64,000 bases of DNA, from contig NZ_JAPJZH010000001.1 of the NCBI RefSeq assembly GCF_027889715.1, positions 434,001 through 498,000 of the forward strand, in the 5' to 3' direction. Source of the DNA: Allohoeflea poritis. GTDB taxonomy: Bacteria > Pseudomonadota > Alphaproteobacteria > Rhizobiales > Rhizobiaceae. Of this stretch, positions 8,576 to 16,688 are shown one piece after another; position 1 is the stretch's first letter, and each line of letters begins with the position of its first letter. The notes beneath the pieces are model-generated. The model was not told the origin of the DNA. It saw only the letters and a program-made list of their open reading frames with translations, and made no database searches. The translations under genes and the position numbers were made by a program.

Positions 8576-9376
8576 ATGAACCGAATGTACTTCTTCTTGT
8601 TATTCCTCCTGGCGATCGTTCCACCGGCATTCGGCGACGACGCCTATCCGGTTGTCGATCATCCCGATTTGGAGGCCCTGTTCGCCGAACAGAATGTTGC
8701 GGGTGCGTTCGTGCTTCTCGATCCTGTCACCGGCGCGGTGCATGCCGTCAATCCGTCAAGGATCGAAGAGCGCCGCATTCCCGCATCGACGTTCAAGATC
8801 GCCAACAGCCTGATCGCTCTGGAAACCGGCGCCGTCCGCGACGAGGATGAGGTCATCCCCTATGGCGGCGAGCCGCAGCCGATCAAGGCCTGGGAGCGGG
8901 ACATGGACATGCGGGAAGCCATCAGGGTTTCGAACGTTCCCGTGTTTCAGGAACTTGCCAATCGCATCGGCGGCGAGGCCTATGCGGAATGGCTCAAGCG
9001 GTTCGACTACGGAAACCGCGCGACTGCCGACAATGCCAAAGCCTTCTGGCTTCGCGGCCCGCTTGCCATCAGCCCGCAAGAACAGATTGCGTTCGTCGCC
9101 CGCCTGGCCGCCGGAACGCTGCCGGCCTCGCAAGAGAACCAGGATACGGTCCGGGACATGCTTCTGATCGAACGGCGCGGACCGGCCTCGCTTTACGGAA
9201 AGTCCGGCTGGAGCGTATCGGCGGAACCGCAAATCGGATGGTGGGTCGGATGGGTCGAGAAGGATGGTGCGGCCTTCGTCTTCGCGCTGACGATCGACAT
9301 GGAAGGCCGCAAGGACGCCGACAAGCGGGAAATCCTCATGCGCGCGCTGCTGAAGGAACTGGGTGTCTATGGCTGA
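8576..9376 (+). CDS. Class D (OXA-type) beta-lactamase
   Basis: A 266-residue exported serine beta-lactamase. The signal peptide is FFLLFLLAIVPPAFG. All class D signatures are present in order: STFK with the nucleophile Ser71 and the lysine that is carboxylated in this class, SNV (the SxV motif), YGN, and KSG, followed by the typical IGWWVGWVE. The ATG at 8576 is chosen because it starts the signal peptide; the upstream TTG reading is implausible. The surroundings are ordinary chromosome, with no insertion sequence or integron site, so this looks like a resident gene. It hydrolyses the beta-lactam ring in the periplasm; spectrum is unknown. Confidence 0.9.
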   Translation: MNRMYFFLLFLLAIVPPAFGDDAYPVVDHPDLEALFAEQNVAGAFVLLDPVTGAVHAVNPSRIEERRIPASTFKIANSLIALETGAVRDEDEVIPYGGEPQPIKAWERDMDMREAIRVSNVPVFQELANRIGGEAYAEWLKRFDYGNRATADNAKAFWLRGPLAISPQEQIAFVARLAAGTLPASQENQDTVRDMLLIERRGPASLYGKSGWSVSAEPQIGWWVGWVEKDGAAFVFALTIDMEGRKDADKREILMRALLKELGVYG

Positions 9377-9414
9377 TCAGCGCATGCGAGGTTGCATACC
9401 GGATGGCATTTGAA

Positions 9415-9451
9415 GCGAAACCGCCGCCCCCGCGGCCTTGACCGGTTTCGC
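9415..9451. terminator. Stem-loop after the beta-lactamase gene
   Basis: GCGAAACCG (9415-9423) and CGGTTTCGC (9443-9451) form a perfect 9-base stem with a 19-base GC-rich loop, 38 bases past the beta-lactamase stop. There is no T-run after it, so it may be a processing or mRNA-end structure rather than an intrinsic terminator. Confidence 0.35.
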
Positions 9452-9534
9452 CCCGACACGCTATGGCCGCAGCATATCTCGCTTGCAGCACCGATTCGTC
9501 GACAAACGACCCCTTTGCCTGGAGACCTTGAGCC

Positions 9535-10734
9535 GTGCGCATGGCAGTCCGGCCTGACCGGCAATCATTGCTGATCCTGATGCTTGTCTTCATGGGCGGG
9601 CTGAGCGCATCCTCGCTGGTGCCCATGATGAGCCTGTTCATCGTCGAGGGGCTGGGCAGAGAACCCTGGCATGTAAGCATCTATTCCGGCATCGTCATCG
9701 CACTGACGATGACCGTCAACCGGTTGTTCGGCGAGCGCATCGATCGCGGAACCAATGTGCGGCAGCTTCTGCTTGTCTCAATCGTCTGCTTTCTGGCCGG
9801 AACGACAAGCCTCGCCTTCGTCCAGTCCTATGTCCTGCTGGTGACCGGCGGAGCGCTCTTTCTCGGCCTGTCCAATGCAGCGCTGTCGACGACCTTCACC
9901 TATGGGCGGCTGCACGCGGAACAGTCGGGGCTGGACACGACGATCTTCAATTCCTGGCTGCGGATCGCCGCCTCCCTTGCCTGGATGATCGGTCCGGCGC
10001 TCTCCTTCACGATCATAGGGATCTGGGGTTTCCAGACCACGTTCATTGTCTCTGCCATCCTGGGACTTGTCTGGCTCGCGGTCTGGAATTTCGCGGTGCC
10101 GAAGGATTTCCGCTCGCCGCCGCGCCAGGCAAAAACCGAAAAAGGCGGCCTCGGTTCGGATCGTTTGCTGCTGATCGCGGCGGCGGCGTGCCTGTTCTTC
10201 TCGCTGACCAATTCTCTTTACATCATGGCGATGCCGTTGTTTTTCGTACAGGAAGTCGGCCTGCCCTACTACGCGCCCGGCCTTTCCTTCTCGACCAAGT
10301 GCTTTGTCGAAGTGCCGGCGATCTTCGCGGCCGGCCTGCTTGCAAAGCGCATCGGCGAACGCAACGTCCTGTACATCGCTGCCATCATAGCCGTGGCGAC
10401 ATTCATGGCGATTTCGGAAATCAGAACAGTGCCGCAAATGATTGCGATCGCCGCCTTCGAGGGCCTGTATTACGGCCTGTTTGCCGGTGTCGGCATCACA
10501 TTCGTCCAGAGTTTTTCCGGCGGGCGGACAGGCAGGGCGACTTCGATGTATGTCAACAGCCTGTTTCTCGGCGGTGCCATTGGCGGCATCTCGATGGGTT
10601 TCGTGGCGACCGGCTTCGACTACCGGGCCGTTGTCTTCGTCAGCGCCGGCTTTGCGTTTTGCGCACTCCTAACCCTTTTTGCCACACGCGGAGCGGATTC
10701 CCGCCGCGATGCCACCGTCACCGGCACGCGTTGA
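9535..10734 (+). CDS. MFS transporter, sugar-efflux (SetA/SetB)-like
   Basis: A 399-residue inner-membrane protein with 12 predicted membrane segments. The region TKCFVEVPAIFAAGLLAKRIG and the overall pattern with FGERIDRGTNVR after helix 2 resemble the SetA/SotA sugar-efflux branch of the major facilitator superfamily, which exports sugars or sugar-like drugs by proton antiport. The GTG at 9535 is used since GGAG lies 10 bases before it; the ATG at 9541 is an alternative. It stands alone between the beta-lactamase and a cupin gene. The transporter call is safe, the substrate is a guess. Confidence 0.8.
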   Translation: MRMAVRPDRQSLLILMLVFMGGLSASSLVPMMSLFIVEGLGREPWHVSIYSGIVIALTMTVNRLFGERIDRGTNVRQLLLVSIVCFLAGTTSLAFVQSYVLLVTGGALFLGLSNAALSTTFTYGRLHAEQSGLDTTIFNSWLRIAASLAWMIGPALSFTIIGIWGFQTTFIVSAILGLVWLAVWNFAVPKDFRSPPRQAKTEKGGLGSDRLLLIAAAACLFFSLTNSLYIMAMPLFFVQEVGLPYYAPGLSFSTKCFVEVPAIFAAGLLAKRIGERNVLYIAAIIAVATFMAISEIRTVPQMIAIAAFEGLYYGLFAGVGITFVQSFSGGRTGRATSMYVNSLFLGGAIGGISMGFVATGFDYRAVVFVSAGFAFCALLTLFATRGADSRRDATVTGTR

Positions 10735-10840
10735 CTGAGATGGTCGCGCATCCGATGCGGGGCGCCTGCCACATTTGACCTGCGTTCCCTATCCGCTAAT
10801 TGTTTGGTTCCGATGATGGCATCATGACGGGGAGAAGCGC

Positions 10841-11500
10841 ATGCGCATTCGTGACGATTTTGCAAGCCGGGCGGTGGTGCTGCCGGAAGACTACGAATGG
10901 GTGCATTCGCCTGCAAACGGCGTCGATCGGATGATGCTCGACCGCATTGGCGATGAGGTGGCCCGGGCAACAACCATTGTGCGTTTTGCCCCCAGCTCCT
11001 ATTTCGACGCGCACACCCATGGCGGCGGCGAGGAATATCTGGTTCTGGACGGCGTGTTTTCCGACGAGAGCGGCGACTACGGAGCCGGGAGCTATGTGCG
11101 CAATCCGATCGGCACCAGCCACAAGCCGCATACCGAAAATGGCTGCACCATATTCGTCAAGCTGCACCAGTTCGATGAAGCGGACCAAGAGCAAAAACTC
11201 GTGGACACGGGCAGTGCCGACTTCCAGCCCGGCCCTGCAGAAGGCATCTCCGTTCTTCCGCTGCACCAGGTGCCCGGCGAGACCGTCGCGCTGTGGCGTT
11301 TCGAGCCCGGTTCAAGCGCCGGTCTGCACCAGCATCCGGGCGGCGAGGAAATCCTCGTGCTGGAAGGCACACTGCAGGACGAACACGGCAGCTATCCGGC
11401 CGGAAGCTGGATCAGGAACCCGCATCTGTCCGAGCATACGCCGTTTTCCGACGAAGGCTGCCTGATTTACATGAAAAGCGGACATCTGGCTCCCTCCTGA
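10841..11500 (+). CDS. Double cupin (ChrR-like cupin) protein
   Basis: A 219-residue cytoplasmic protein with two successive cupin domains of the ChrR type: residues about 40-110 (FDAHTHGGGEEYLVLDGVF, then GSYVRNPIGTSH) and 140-215 (AGLHQHPGGEEILVLEGTL, then GSWIRNPHLSEH). The HxH...E plus distal H metal sites are intact in both. ChrR's cupin half senses singlet oxygen for an ECF sigma factor, but here the anti-sigma zinc domain is absent and there is no sigma gene nearby, so it may be a dioxygenase-like or sensor protein. The ribosome site ggggag is well placed. Confidence 0.8.
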   Translation: MRIRDDFASRAVVLPEDYEWVHSPANGVDRMMLDRIGDEVARATTIVRFAPSSYFDAHTHGGGEEYLVLDGVFSDESGDYGAGSYVRNPIGTSHKPHTENGCTIFVKLHQFDEADQEQKLVDTGSADFQPGPAEGISVLPLHQVPGETVALWRFEPGSSAGLHQHPGGEEILVLEGTLQDEHGSYPAGSWIRNPHLSEHTPFSDEGCLIYMKSGHLAPS

Positions 11501-11514
11501 CCGGAAGGAGCCAG
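11486..11514. terminator. Hairpin between convergent cupin and hydrolase genes
   Basis: CTGGCTCC (11486-11493) and GGAGCCAG (11507-11514) pair perfectly around a 13-base loop that includes the cupin stop codon. It sits in the 24-base gap between two convergent genes, where a shared terminator is expected. No T-run is present on either side, so the strength is unclear. Confidence 0.45.
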
Positions 11515-11524
11515 ACATGCGATC

Positions 11525-12460
11525 TCAGGCGAGACCGGCGAGCATGTTTGCAAGTTCCGCCGGCTTGGCGAACATGACCTCGTGGGACGACTCGATATCG
11601 ATCAGGTTTGTTTCCTGCGACGGCCAGGCCGCGTTCATGTCCGCGACAATGGCGGCGCCGGTGGACGGCACCACGGTCTGGTCCTGCGTGCAGCGAATAT
11701 AAGTCCGCTTGATATCGGCAAAGCCATCGGAGAACTCGGCTGCCTCGCCATAAATCGATACGGGCGCATCGGGTGTCAGCAGATGCATCACGGTGGCAAG
11801 CAGGCCGTCGTCCACATCGGCGGCCAACGCTTCCTTCAGCAGTGCAAGGTATTTGGGATCGGTGGATCGCGTATCGATGCGCAATGCACCGATGACCGCC
11901 GGATCCGCCACGAGCGCCGGGCCCAGCTTGCTGTTCTTCGCCTGATCTTCAAGTTGAAGATAGGCGCCGGCCGGCTTGCCGGGCACCGGGGCGAGCGCGG
12001 CAACATAGACCAGCCCGTCGAAGAGCTGCGGAGAACCGGCGGCGGCAAAGGTAATCGGAACGCCGCCCATGGAATGACCGACCGCGATCACCTTTTCGGC
12101 ACCGGCGGCCCTTGCCCGTTCGGCGCCGACAACCACTGCCGCTGCATAATCGGCAATGCCGATGCCGGCCAATGGTGACGGATCGGTCGCAAAGGCAGCC
12201 GCATCGAGCGGCCGGGCACCAAACGTTCCAGGCAGCCGGGCGTTCAAGCCATGTCCCGGCAGATCGATCGCCACCGTCATGTGACCGGCGTCGTTCAGGA
12301 TCGGCTCAACCTGCCCCCAGCACCAGCCGCCGTGCCATGAACCGTGCACGAAAACGAAGGCTGTCTTTGATCCAGCCTGTGCCTTCGCTGCTACCATGCC
12401 TGATGCGGCAGCCATTGCCGAGCCGGCCGCTGCAACCTTCAGAAATCTGCGCCTGTCCAT
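11525..12460 (-). CDS. Tat-exported alpha/beta hydrolase
   Basis: A 311-residue esterase-like protein. The N-terminus MDRRRFLKVAAAG carries a twin-arginine signal (RRxFLK) with an Ala-rich hydrophobic core, so the folded enzyme is probably exported to the periplasm. The alpha/beta hydrolase domain has the oxyanion segment VHGSWHGGWCWG, the nucleophile elbow GHSMGG and a late histidine in SSHEVMF. The family resembles plant-type methylesterase/hydroxynitrile-lyase proteins. I start at 12460, because gaggag just upstream is a good ribosome site; an in-frame ATG at 12472 exists. The substrate is not known. Confidence 0.82.
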   Translation of the reverse strand: MDRRRFLKVAAAGSAMAAASGMVAAKAQAGSKTAFVFVHGSWHGGWCWGQVEPILNDAGHMTVAIDLPGHGLNARLPGTFGARPLDAAAFATDPSPLAGIGIADYAAAVVVGAERARAAGAEKVIAVGHSMGGVPITFAAAGSPQLFDGLVYVAALAPVPGKPAGAYLQLEDQAKNSKLGPALVADPAVIGALRIDTRSTDPKYLALLKEALAADVDDGLLATVMHLLTPDAPVSIYGEAAEFSDGFADIKRTYIRCTQDQTVVPSTGAAIVADMNAAWPSQETNLIDIESSHEVMFAKPAELANMLAGLA

Positions 12461-12579
12461 CTTCTCCTCCATATTGTGTCCTTGGCGTAGGCATCATTAT
12501 ACTCGCGAAAGGCCCGCACCGTTATCCGCGCAGCGGCGGCAGCAGGTTCGGATGACGACTTAAAAAGGACTTTCTTTCA

Positions 12580-13569
12580 GTGAGTTACGCGCCGGATTGC
12601 CCTGAAAACGAACATCAGCTTATGGTGAGTGACCAGCGGTTCGACGATTTCGATGCGCAGTCCGAACAACTCAGCGGGCACGATCAGGAATATTGTCAGC
12701 TCTCATTTGGCGCCTTCCGGGGCCGATTTGTTTCCGCTTTCCTGGACAATGGCATCTCGCTGCATCTTGAAACGGCCAACCAGGCACTCGAGCAGCGCAT
12801 CGGCTGCCCGAAGGATGCCGTCAGCATTGGGCTTGTCATCAATGGCGACCGGCCGTTCATGGTCAATGGCCAGGAACTTGACCAGTCGGGCCTGTTTCTC
12901 ACGCCGCCGGGCGCAGAGCTCAGCATGTTCAGCCCGGCCGGCGCGACTATTCTGGCAATTTGCCTCGAGCATAAGCATGTTGCCCAATGGAGCGAGGGAG
13001 AAAACCTGCCGAGCCCGATTGAAACGACTGAAGGCCTGTGTGTCCAAACCGCGCCATCGCTGGCGGACAGTTTGCGCACCAGCGCCATGCGCATACTTCG
13101 CAGCGGGCTGACAGCCGATCGGGACGGCGCTGAAGACCTCGGAGGCATTCCGGTCGGCCGGCATTTCATATCGGCTGTACTGTCGCAGCTTTCGCTGCAT
13201 CAGGCGCTTGCCGCCTGGAGCCGACCCGAAGCGGCAGATGGTTCAGCGCTGTTCGAACAGGCCCGGACGCTGCTGCTCGAACAACCCGATGGAGAGATCG
13301 ACTACGCATCGCTCCGCGCCCGATTGGGTTGTAGCGAGCGGACGATCCAGAAGGCTTTTTCGAGGCACACCGACATGAGCCCGACACGCTATCTGCGGAC
13401 GGTAAGGCTCAATCGTGTACGCAGGATGCTGCTTTCCCGGACTCATATAGACAGTTCCATCGGAGATCTGGCGGCGCGCAGCGGCTTCTGGAACTGGAGC
13501 CGCTTCTCCGGATTCTACAAGCAGCAATTCGATGAACTGCCATCGGAAACGCGCCTGAGGCTGCAATAA
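12580..13569 (+). CDS. AraC family transcriptional regulator
   Basis: A 329-residue regulator. The C-terminal ~100 residues hold the two AraC helix-turn-helix motifs (LGCSERTIQKAFSRHTDMSPTRYLR, and GDLAARSGFWNWSRFSGFYKQQF). The N-terminal ~220 residues form an effector/dimerisation domain with cupin-like beta content (QLSFGAFRGRF near the start). The GTG start follows aaaggac. It is divergent from the Tat-exported hydrolase, 119 bases apart, so that hydrolase is a candidate target. The ligand is unknown. Confidence 0.85.
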   Translation: MSYAPDCPENEHQLMVSDQRFDDFDAQSEQLSGHDQEYCQLSFGAFRGRFVSAFLDNGISLHLETANQALEQRIGCPKDAVSIGLVINGDRPFMVNGQELDQSGLFLTPPGAELSMFSPAGATILAICLEHKHVAQWSEGENLPSPIETTEGLCVQTAPSLADSLRTSAMRILRSGLTADRDGAEDLGGIPVGRHFISAVLSQLSLHQALAAWSRPEAADGSALFEQARTLLLEQPDGEIDYASLRARLGCSERTIQKAFSRHTDMSPTRYLRTVRLNRVRRMLLSRTHIDSSIGDLAARSGFWNWSRFSGFYKQQFDELPSETRLRLQ

Positions 13570-13613
13570 AGCCAGGCGCTCCAGTCCGTATTGCCCAATT
13601 GGCATTGCCTGAA

Positions 13614-13630
13614 TATACCAAATCGGTATA
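13614..13630. promoter_or_regulatory. Possible operator palindrome
   Basis: TATACC and GGTATA are separated by 5 bases in the gap between the AraC gene and a small ORF. A perfect 6-base repeat of this size can arise by chance, but it sits about 100 bases before a gene start in an AT-richer segment. Confidence 0.25.
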
Positions 13631-13727
13631 AATCGATCAGCATCCATCTACATCAACCGTTCCACGGTGCCGCGACTTGTCGCGGTGAAGATGTAATTGT
13701 CCTCTCTGCAAACCGACAGGTCGTTTG

Positions 13728-14045
13728 ATGATCGATACCGAGTTTTCATTTGAAGAATTGCCGCTCGCTCTTGGTGATACGGAGGTCGCGCTATGCAACG
13801 GTACGGCGCTGCTGGTGGGCGAAACGGGCATTCATGATTATGGCTTCGAGGTTACAGGCATCGTACTTGAGGGCAATCTTGTGGGAAGCTACCGCGACAA
13901 GCGCGCCGTTCACCTTTCCGGCGACAGCAGCGATCCGTTCTGTGCCCTGCTCTTCCGTCGTCTTGCCGACCGCATTGAATCCGACAGCGCAGCAGCCGAT
14001 CACTTCTATCTTGCCAGACGGGACCGGCTGGAACCGGCCTTTTGA
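13728..14045 (+). CDS. Small conserved-looking protein, function unknown
   Basis: A 105-residue soluble protein with acidic composition and no signal or membrane segment. The ATG at 13728 is preferred to the TTG one codon upstream; no strong ribosome site is visible. Codon use resembles the neighbours, which supports coding. No family is recognised. The shape (two beta-rich halves, LVGETGIHDYGFEVTGIVLEG) is not diagnostic. Confidence 0.5.
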   Translation: MIDTEFSFEELPLALGDTEVALCNGTALLVGETGIHDYGFEVTGIVLEGNLVGSYRDKRAVHLSGDSSDPFCALLFRRLADRIESDSAAADHFYLARRDRLEPAF

Positions 14046-14172
14046 AACAGTTGACCGCATCCAATCGGGCATGATCGTTTTTTGCCGCGTGCGCCAAAGT
14101 CACGCCGCAAAGGGCTGAAACTATCGCGCGTATTAGCTGTGATAGCGCCAGCCGCACAAGGGAGAGGACCAA

Positions 14173-14754
14173 ATGCGCAAGATATTGTTGTCGACGATTA
14201 CACTGGCATGCTCCGTAGCGGCGGTGTCCGCTTTGGCCCAGGCGCCGACACCGGCGCAGCAGCAGGCTATAAGATCAAGCTGTGTTTCCGACTACAGGGC
14301 CAATTGCTCCAGCGTGCCGACGGGCGGAATGGATGCGCTGATCTGTCTTGAACAGCATGAGGCGAAACTCTCACCGGCTTGCAAGTCCGCCGTAGAGGCC
14401 GTCGATCACGGCTCGGGCTCCAGCGCATCGGCTTCGTCATCGGCCGGCACACCAGCCGCTGGCGGCACCGAGAAGGCAACCGAGAACGCTGCGAAGACAA
14501 CTGAAGCGCCGAAAACCGAAGCCGCAGCGCCTGCCGCAACGGCCAGCCGGACGCCGGCGTCAGGCAAGCCCGCCATGTCGCTTCGGCAGGAAATGCGCCT
14601 CGCGGCACGCGCCTGCCAGCACGACTACCGTGTCCTTTGCCCGAACCTTCCGGTCGGTCAGGGCAACATCCTGTTTTGCCTGAAGGTCCACGAGCAACGG
14701 CTTTCGCCGCCTTGCCGCACCGCGCTTATCGAAGCGGGCGAGGTTCTGCAGTAG
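14173..14754 (+). CDS. Exported Cys-rich repeat protein (GLG1-type repeats)
   Basis: A 193-residue periplasmic protein. It has a signal peptide (MRKILLSTITLACSVAAVSALA), a first Cys module (residues about 30-75: SSCVSDYRANCSSVP, LICLEQHEAKLSPACKSAV), an Ala/Thr/Glu-rich linker (about 80-135), and a second module (ARACQHDYRVLCPNLPVGQG, LFCLKVHEQRLSPPCRTAL). Each module has four cysteines in the C-x6/7-C...C-x11-C pattern of Golgi-glycoprotein-1-like repeats, found in many rhizobial exported proteins. The role is unknown. A ggagagg ribosome site precedes the ATG. Confidence 0.8.
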   Translation: MRKILLSTITLACSVAAVSALAQAPTPAQQQAIRSSCVSDYRANCSSVPTGGMDALICLEQHEAKLSPACKSAVEAVDHGSGSSASASSSAGTPAAGGTEKATENAAKTTEAPKTEAAAPAATASRTPASGKPAMSLRQEMRLAARACQHDYRVLCPNLPVGQGNILFCLKVHEQRLSPPCRTALIEAGEVLQ

Positions 14755-14773
14755 CAGCCAGCCGAAGAAACAG

Positions 14774-15445
14774 TCACGCGTCGTTTGCGCGCGTTTCCAG
14801 GAAAGCGATCAGCGTGCGCTTGGCTCCCTGAATATGTTGACGCGTGCATTCGGCAGCGCGTGAGGCATCGCCAGCTTCACAGGCCTCCAGTATTTCAAGA
14901 TGTTCCCGGTTCGCCCGATCCAGACCGTCGGTCATGAGGAGCTGCGCGCGCAGGTAACGCTCAACCCGGTCGAGCGCATTGTCAATGACCTTCAGATGAT
15001 AGGTGAGCCCGCTGTCGCGATAGAGTGCATAGTGAAAGCGCCGGTTCAGTTCGCCCCATTCGAGCGGATCGTCGCTGTCCATGAAGTCCTGGAAGTGCCG
15101 CCGTGCCTCCAGCAATGATGCCGGCGTCATCCTCGAGACGGAGGCGGCGATAACTTCTCCTTCGAGCAGACTTCGGAAATCGAAGATTTCAGCAGCTTCG
15201 TCGACCGATATGCCCGCGACCACGGCGCCGCGATAACGCCGGTTTTCAACCAGCCCATGCTGCTCCAGCCGTGTCAGCGCCTCGCGGACCGGAATGCGGC
15301 TGGTGTTGAACAGCGCTGCGATTTCATCCTGGCGCAGCGGGTCGCCATCATCCAATTCGCCTTCGATAATTGCCTGACGCAATGAATCGAAAACGATGGA
15401 GGCGGCCGACGTGGTCTTGCCGATATCAACAGACCGCAGCTTCAA
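14774..15445 (-). CDS. GntR family regulator, FCD (FadR-type) subfamily
   Basis: About 223 residues: an N-terminal GntR winged helix (SLRQAIIEGELDDGDPLRQDEIAALFNTSRIPVREAL) and a C-terminal FCD helical domain with the metal/ligand residues in DFRSLLEGE, LNRRFH and REHLEILEAC. The open frame extends to 15766, but that would add an implausible basic N-terminus covering the opposite gene's start. I place the start at a TTG (15445) preceded by CGGAGAAA, giving the usual family length. It is divergent from the DapA-like/FAD dehydrogenase pair, its likely target, through the ATTGGATCCAAT palindrome in between. Confidence 0.8.
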   Translation of the reverse strand: MKLRSVDIGKTTSAASIVFDSLRQAIIEGELDDGDPLRQDEIAALFNTSRIPVREALTRLEQHGLVENRRYRGAVVAGISVDEAAEIFDFRSLLEGEVIAASVSRMTPASLLEARRHFQDFMDSDDPLEWGELNRRFHYALYRDSGLTYHLKVIDNALDRVERYLRAQLLMTDGLDRANREHLEILEACEAGDASRAAECTRQHIQGAKRTLIAFLETRANDA

Positions 15446-15569
15446 CAGTTTTCTCCGGTTTCTTCGGCTAATATCTACTTTTGCGCCTTTTTTCCAAGCT
15501 GAACCAAGCCGGGATCGCGATGGGCGTTGATGTATTCGTAGCATACTTTGCCACAATAGGATATTGAAT

Positions 15570-15581
15570 ATTGGATCCAAT
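15570..15581. promoter_or_regulatory. GntR-type operator palindrome
   Basis: ATTGGATCCAAT is a perfect 12-base palindrome in the 280-base divergent gap between the GntR gene and the DapA-like gene. FCD-type GntR proteins typically bind short palindromes of this kind. Position and symmetry are seen; binding is inferred. Confidence 0.6.
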
Positions 15582-15725
15582 CTTGATATTCCGTTGATCT
15601 CAAGGGTTGTTTTCCTCTCAGTGTGCGCTGCTGATCGCGAAACGCGATCCCTTGTGACTTTGCGGAATGGCCGCGCTCCCCGTGAAGAGCCGGCACGGTT
15701 CCAGTCAGCCAGGAAAGGGTTCGAT

Positions 15726-16619
15726 ATGTGGCAGGGTGTCATTCCGGCGGTTACGACCAAATTCAAGCAGGACGGCGGCCTCGACCACGCCGAGATGGAA
15801 CGCTGCTTCGCCTATCAGATGGATGCCGGATGTCATGGTCTCGTGGCCTGCGGCAGCCTCGGTGAAGGCAACATGCTGTCGCATGAAGAACGCCTCGAAG
15901 TTCTGAAACTCTGCAAACAGGCGACCGCGGACAAACCGGCTCTCTTGACCATTTCGGAGCCCGGCACACGCGAGGCCTGCGAATTGGCCAAACGGGCCGC
16001 AGGCGCAGGCGCGGACGGAATCATGATCGTCCCCTCGCCGATCTACCATACGAGCCGGTCGGAGACGATCGCCAATCTGAGGACCATCACGCAGGCCGCC
16101 GATCTGCCCGTCATGATCTATTCCAACCGGGTGGGTTACCGCGTCGATGTCACGCCGGACATGATGGAGGAACTTGCCGACGATCCGCGTTTCGTGGCGA
16201 TCAAGGAAAGCTCCGACGACATCCGCCGAACGACCGAGATCTTCAACCGGCTTGGCGACCGCTATGCGGTCTTCACCGGCGTCGACAATCTCGCCTATGA
16301 AGCGCTGACTGCCGGTGCCGTGGGCTGGATTGCAGGCCTTGTCGTCGCGTTCCCGAAAGAAACCGTTGCCATATACGAGTTGATCCGCCGGCAACGATAC
16401 GAAGAGGCCTTGGCGATCTACCGTTGGTTCCGGCCGCTTCTCGACCTCGATGTGTCGACCTTCCTGGTTCAGCAGATCAAACTCGCCGAGGTCATCGAGA
16501 TCGGCTCCAACGATCGCGTGCGCATGCCGCGCCAGCCCCTGTCCGGCGAACACAGGAAAAATGTGGAGCACACAATAAAAGTTGCAGTTGAAAGCCGCCC
16601 GTCTTTGCCGCAATTTTGA
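15726..16619 (+). CDS. Dihydrodipicolinate synthase-family lyase, probable 1-pyrroline-4-hydroxy-2-carboxylate deaminase
   Basis: A 297-residue TIM-barrel enzyme of the DapA/NAL superfamily that forms a Schiff base with its substrate. Seen: CGSLGEGNM in place of the GTTGE loop, the barrel tyrosine in MIYSNRVGY, and the Schiff-base lysine in FVAIKESSDD. From memory, the C-terminal YRWFRPLLDLDVST is characteristic of the hydroxyproline-pathway deaminase rather than of true DapA. The start ATG at 15726 follows aggaaaggg. The next gene, an FAD amino-acid dehydrogenase, fits the preceding step in that pathway; no epimerase or ketoglutarate semialdehyde dehydrogenase is adjacent, so the assignment stays provisional. 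Confidence 0.75.
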   Translation: MWQGVIPAVTTKFKQDGGLDHAEMERCFAYQMDAGCHGLVACGSLGEGNMLSHEERLEVLKLCKQATADKPALLTISEPGTREACELAKRAAGAGADGIMIVPSPIYHTSRSETIANLRTITQAADLPVMIYSNRVGYRVDVTPDMMEELADDPRFVAIKESSDDIRRTTEIFNRLGDRYAVFTGVDNLAYEALTAGAVGWIAGLVVAFPKETVAIYELIRRQRYEEALAIYRWFRPLLDLDVSTFLVQQIKLAEVIEIGSNDRVRMPRQPLSGEHRKNVEHTIKVAVESRPSLPQF

Positions 16620-16645
16620 CGCGGGGCAGGAGAATAGTGCGCCGG

Positions 16646-16667
16646 TTTCCGCGACGGAGCGCGGAAA
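16646..16667 (+). other. Intercistronic stem-loop
   Basis: TTTCCGCG (16646-16653) and CGCGGAAA (16660-16667) form a perfect 8-base stem with a 6-base loop in the 69-base gap between the lyase and dehydrogenase genes. There is no T-run, so it is more likely an mRNA-stability or attenuating structure than a full terminator. Confidence 0.4.
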
Positions 16668-16688
16668 GCGGGGATAACTGGGCGAATT

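Noticed and set aside
15446-15766. Long N-terminus of the GntR regulator
   Set aside because: It covers the divergent gene start and operator, is unlike the family, and a TTG with a ribosome site gives the normal length.
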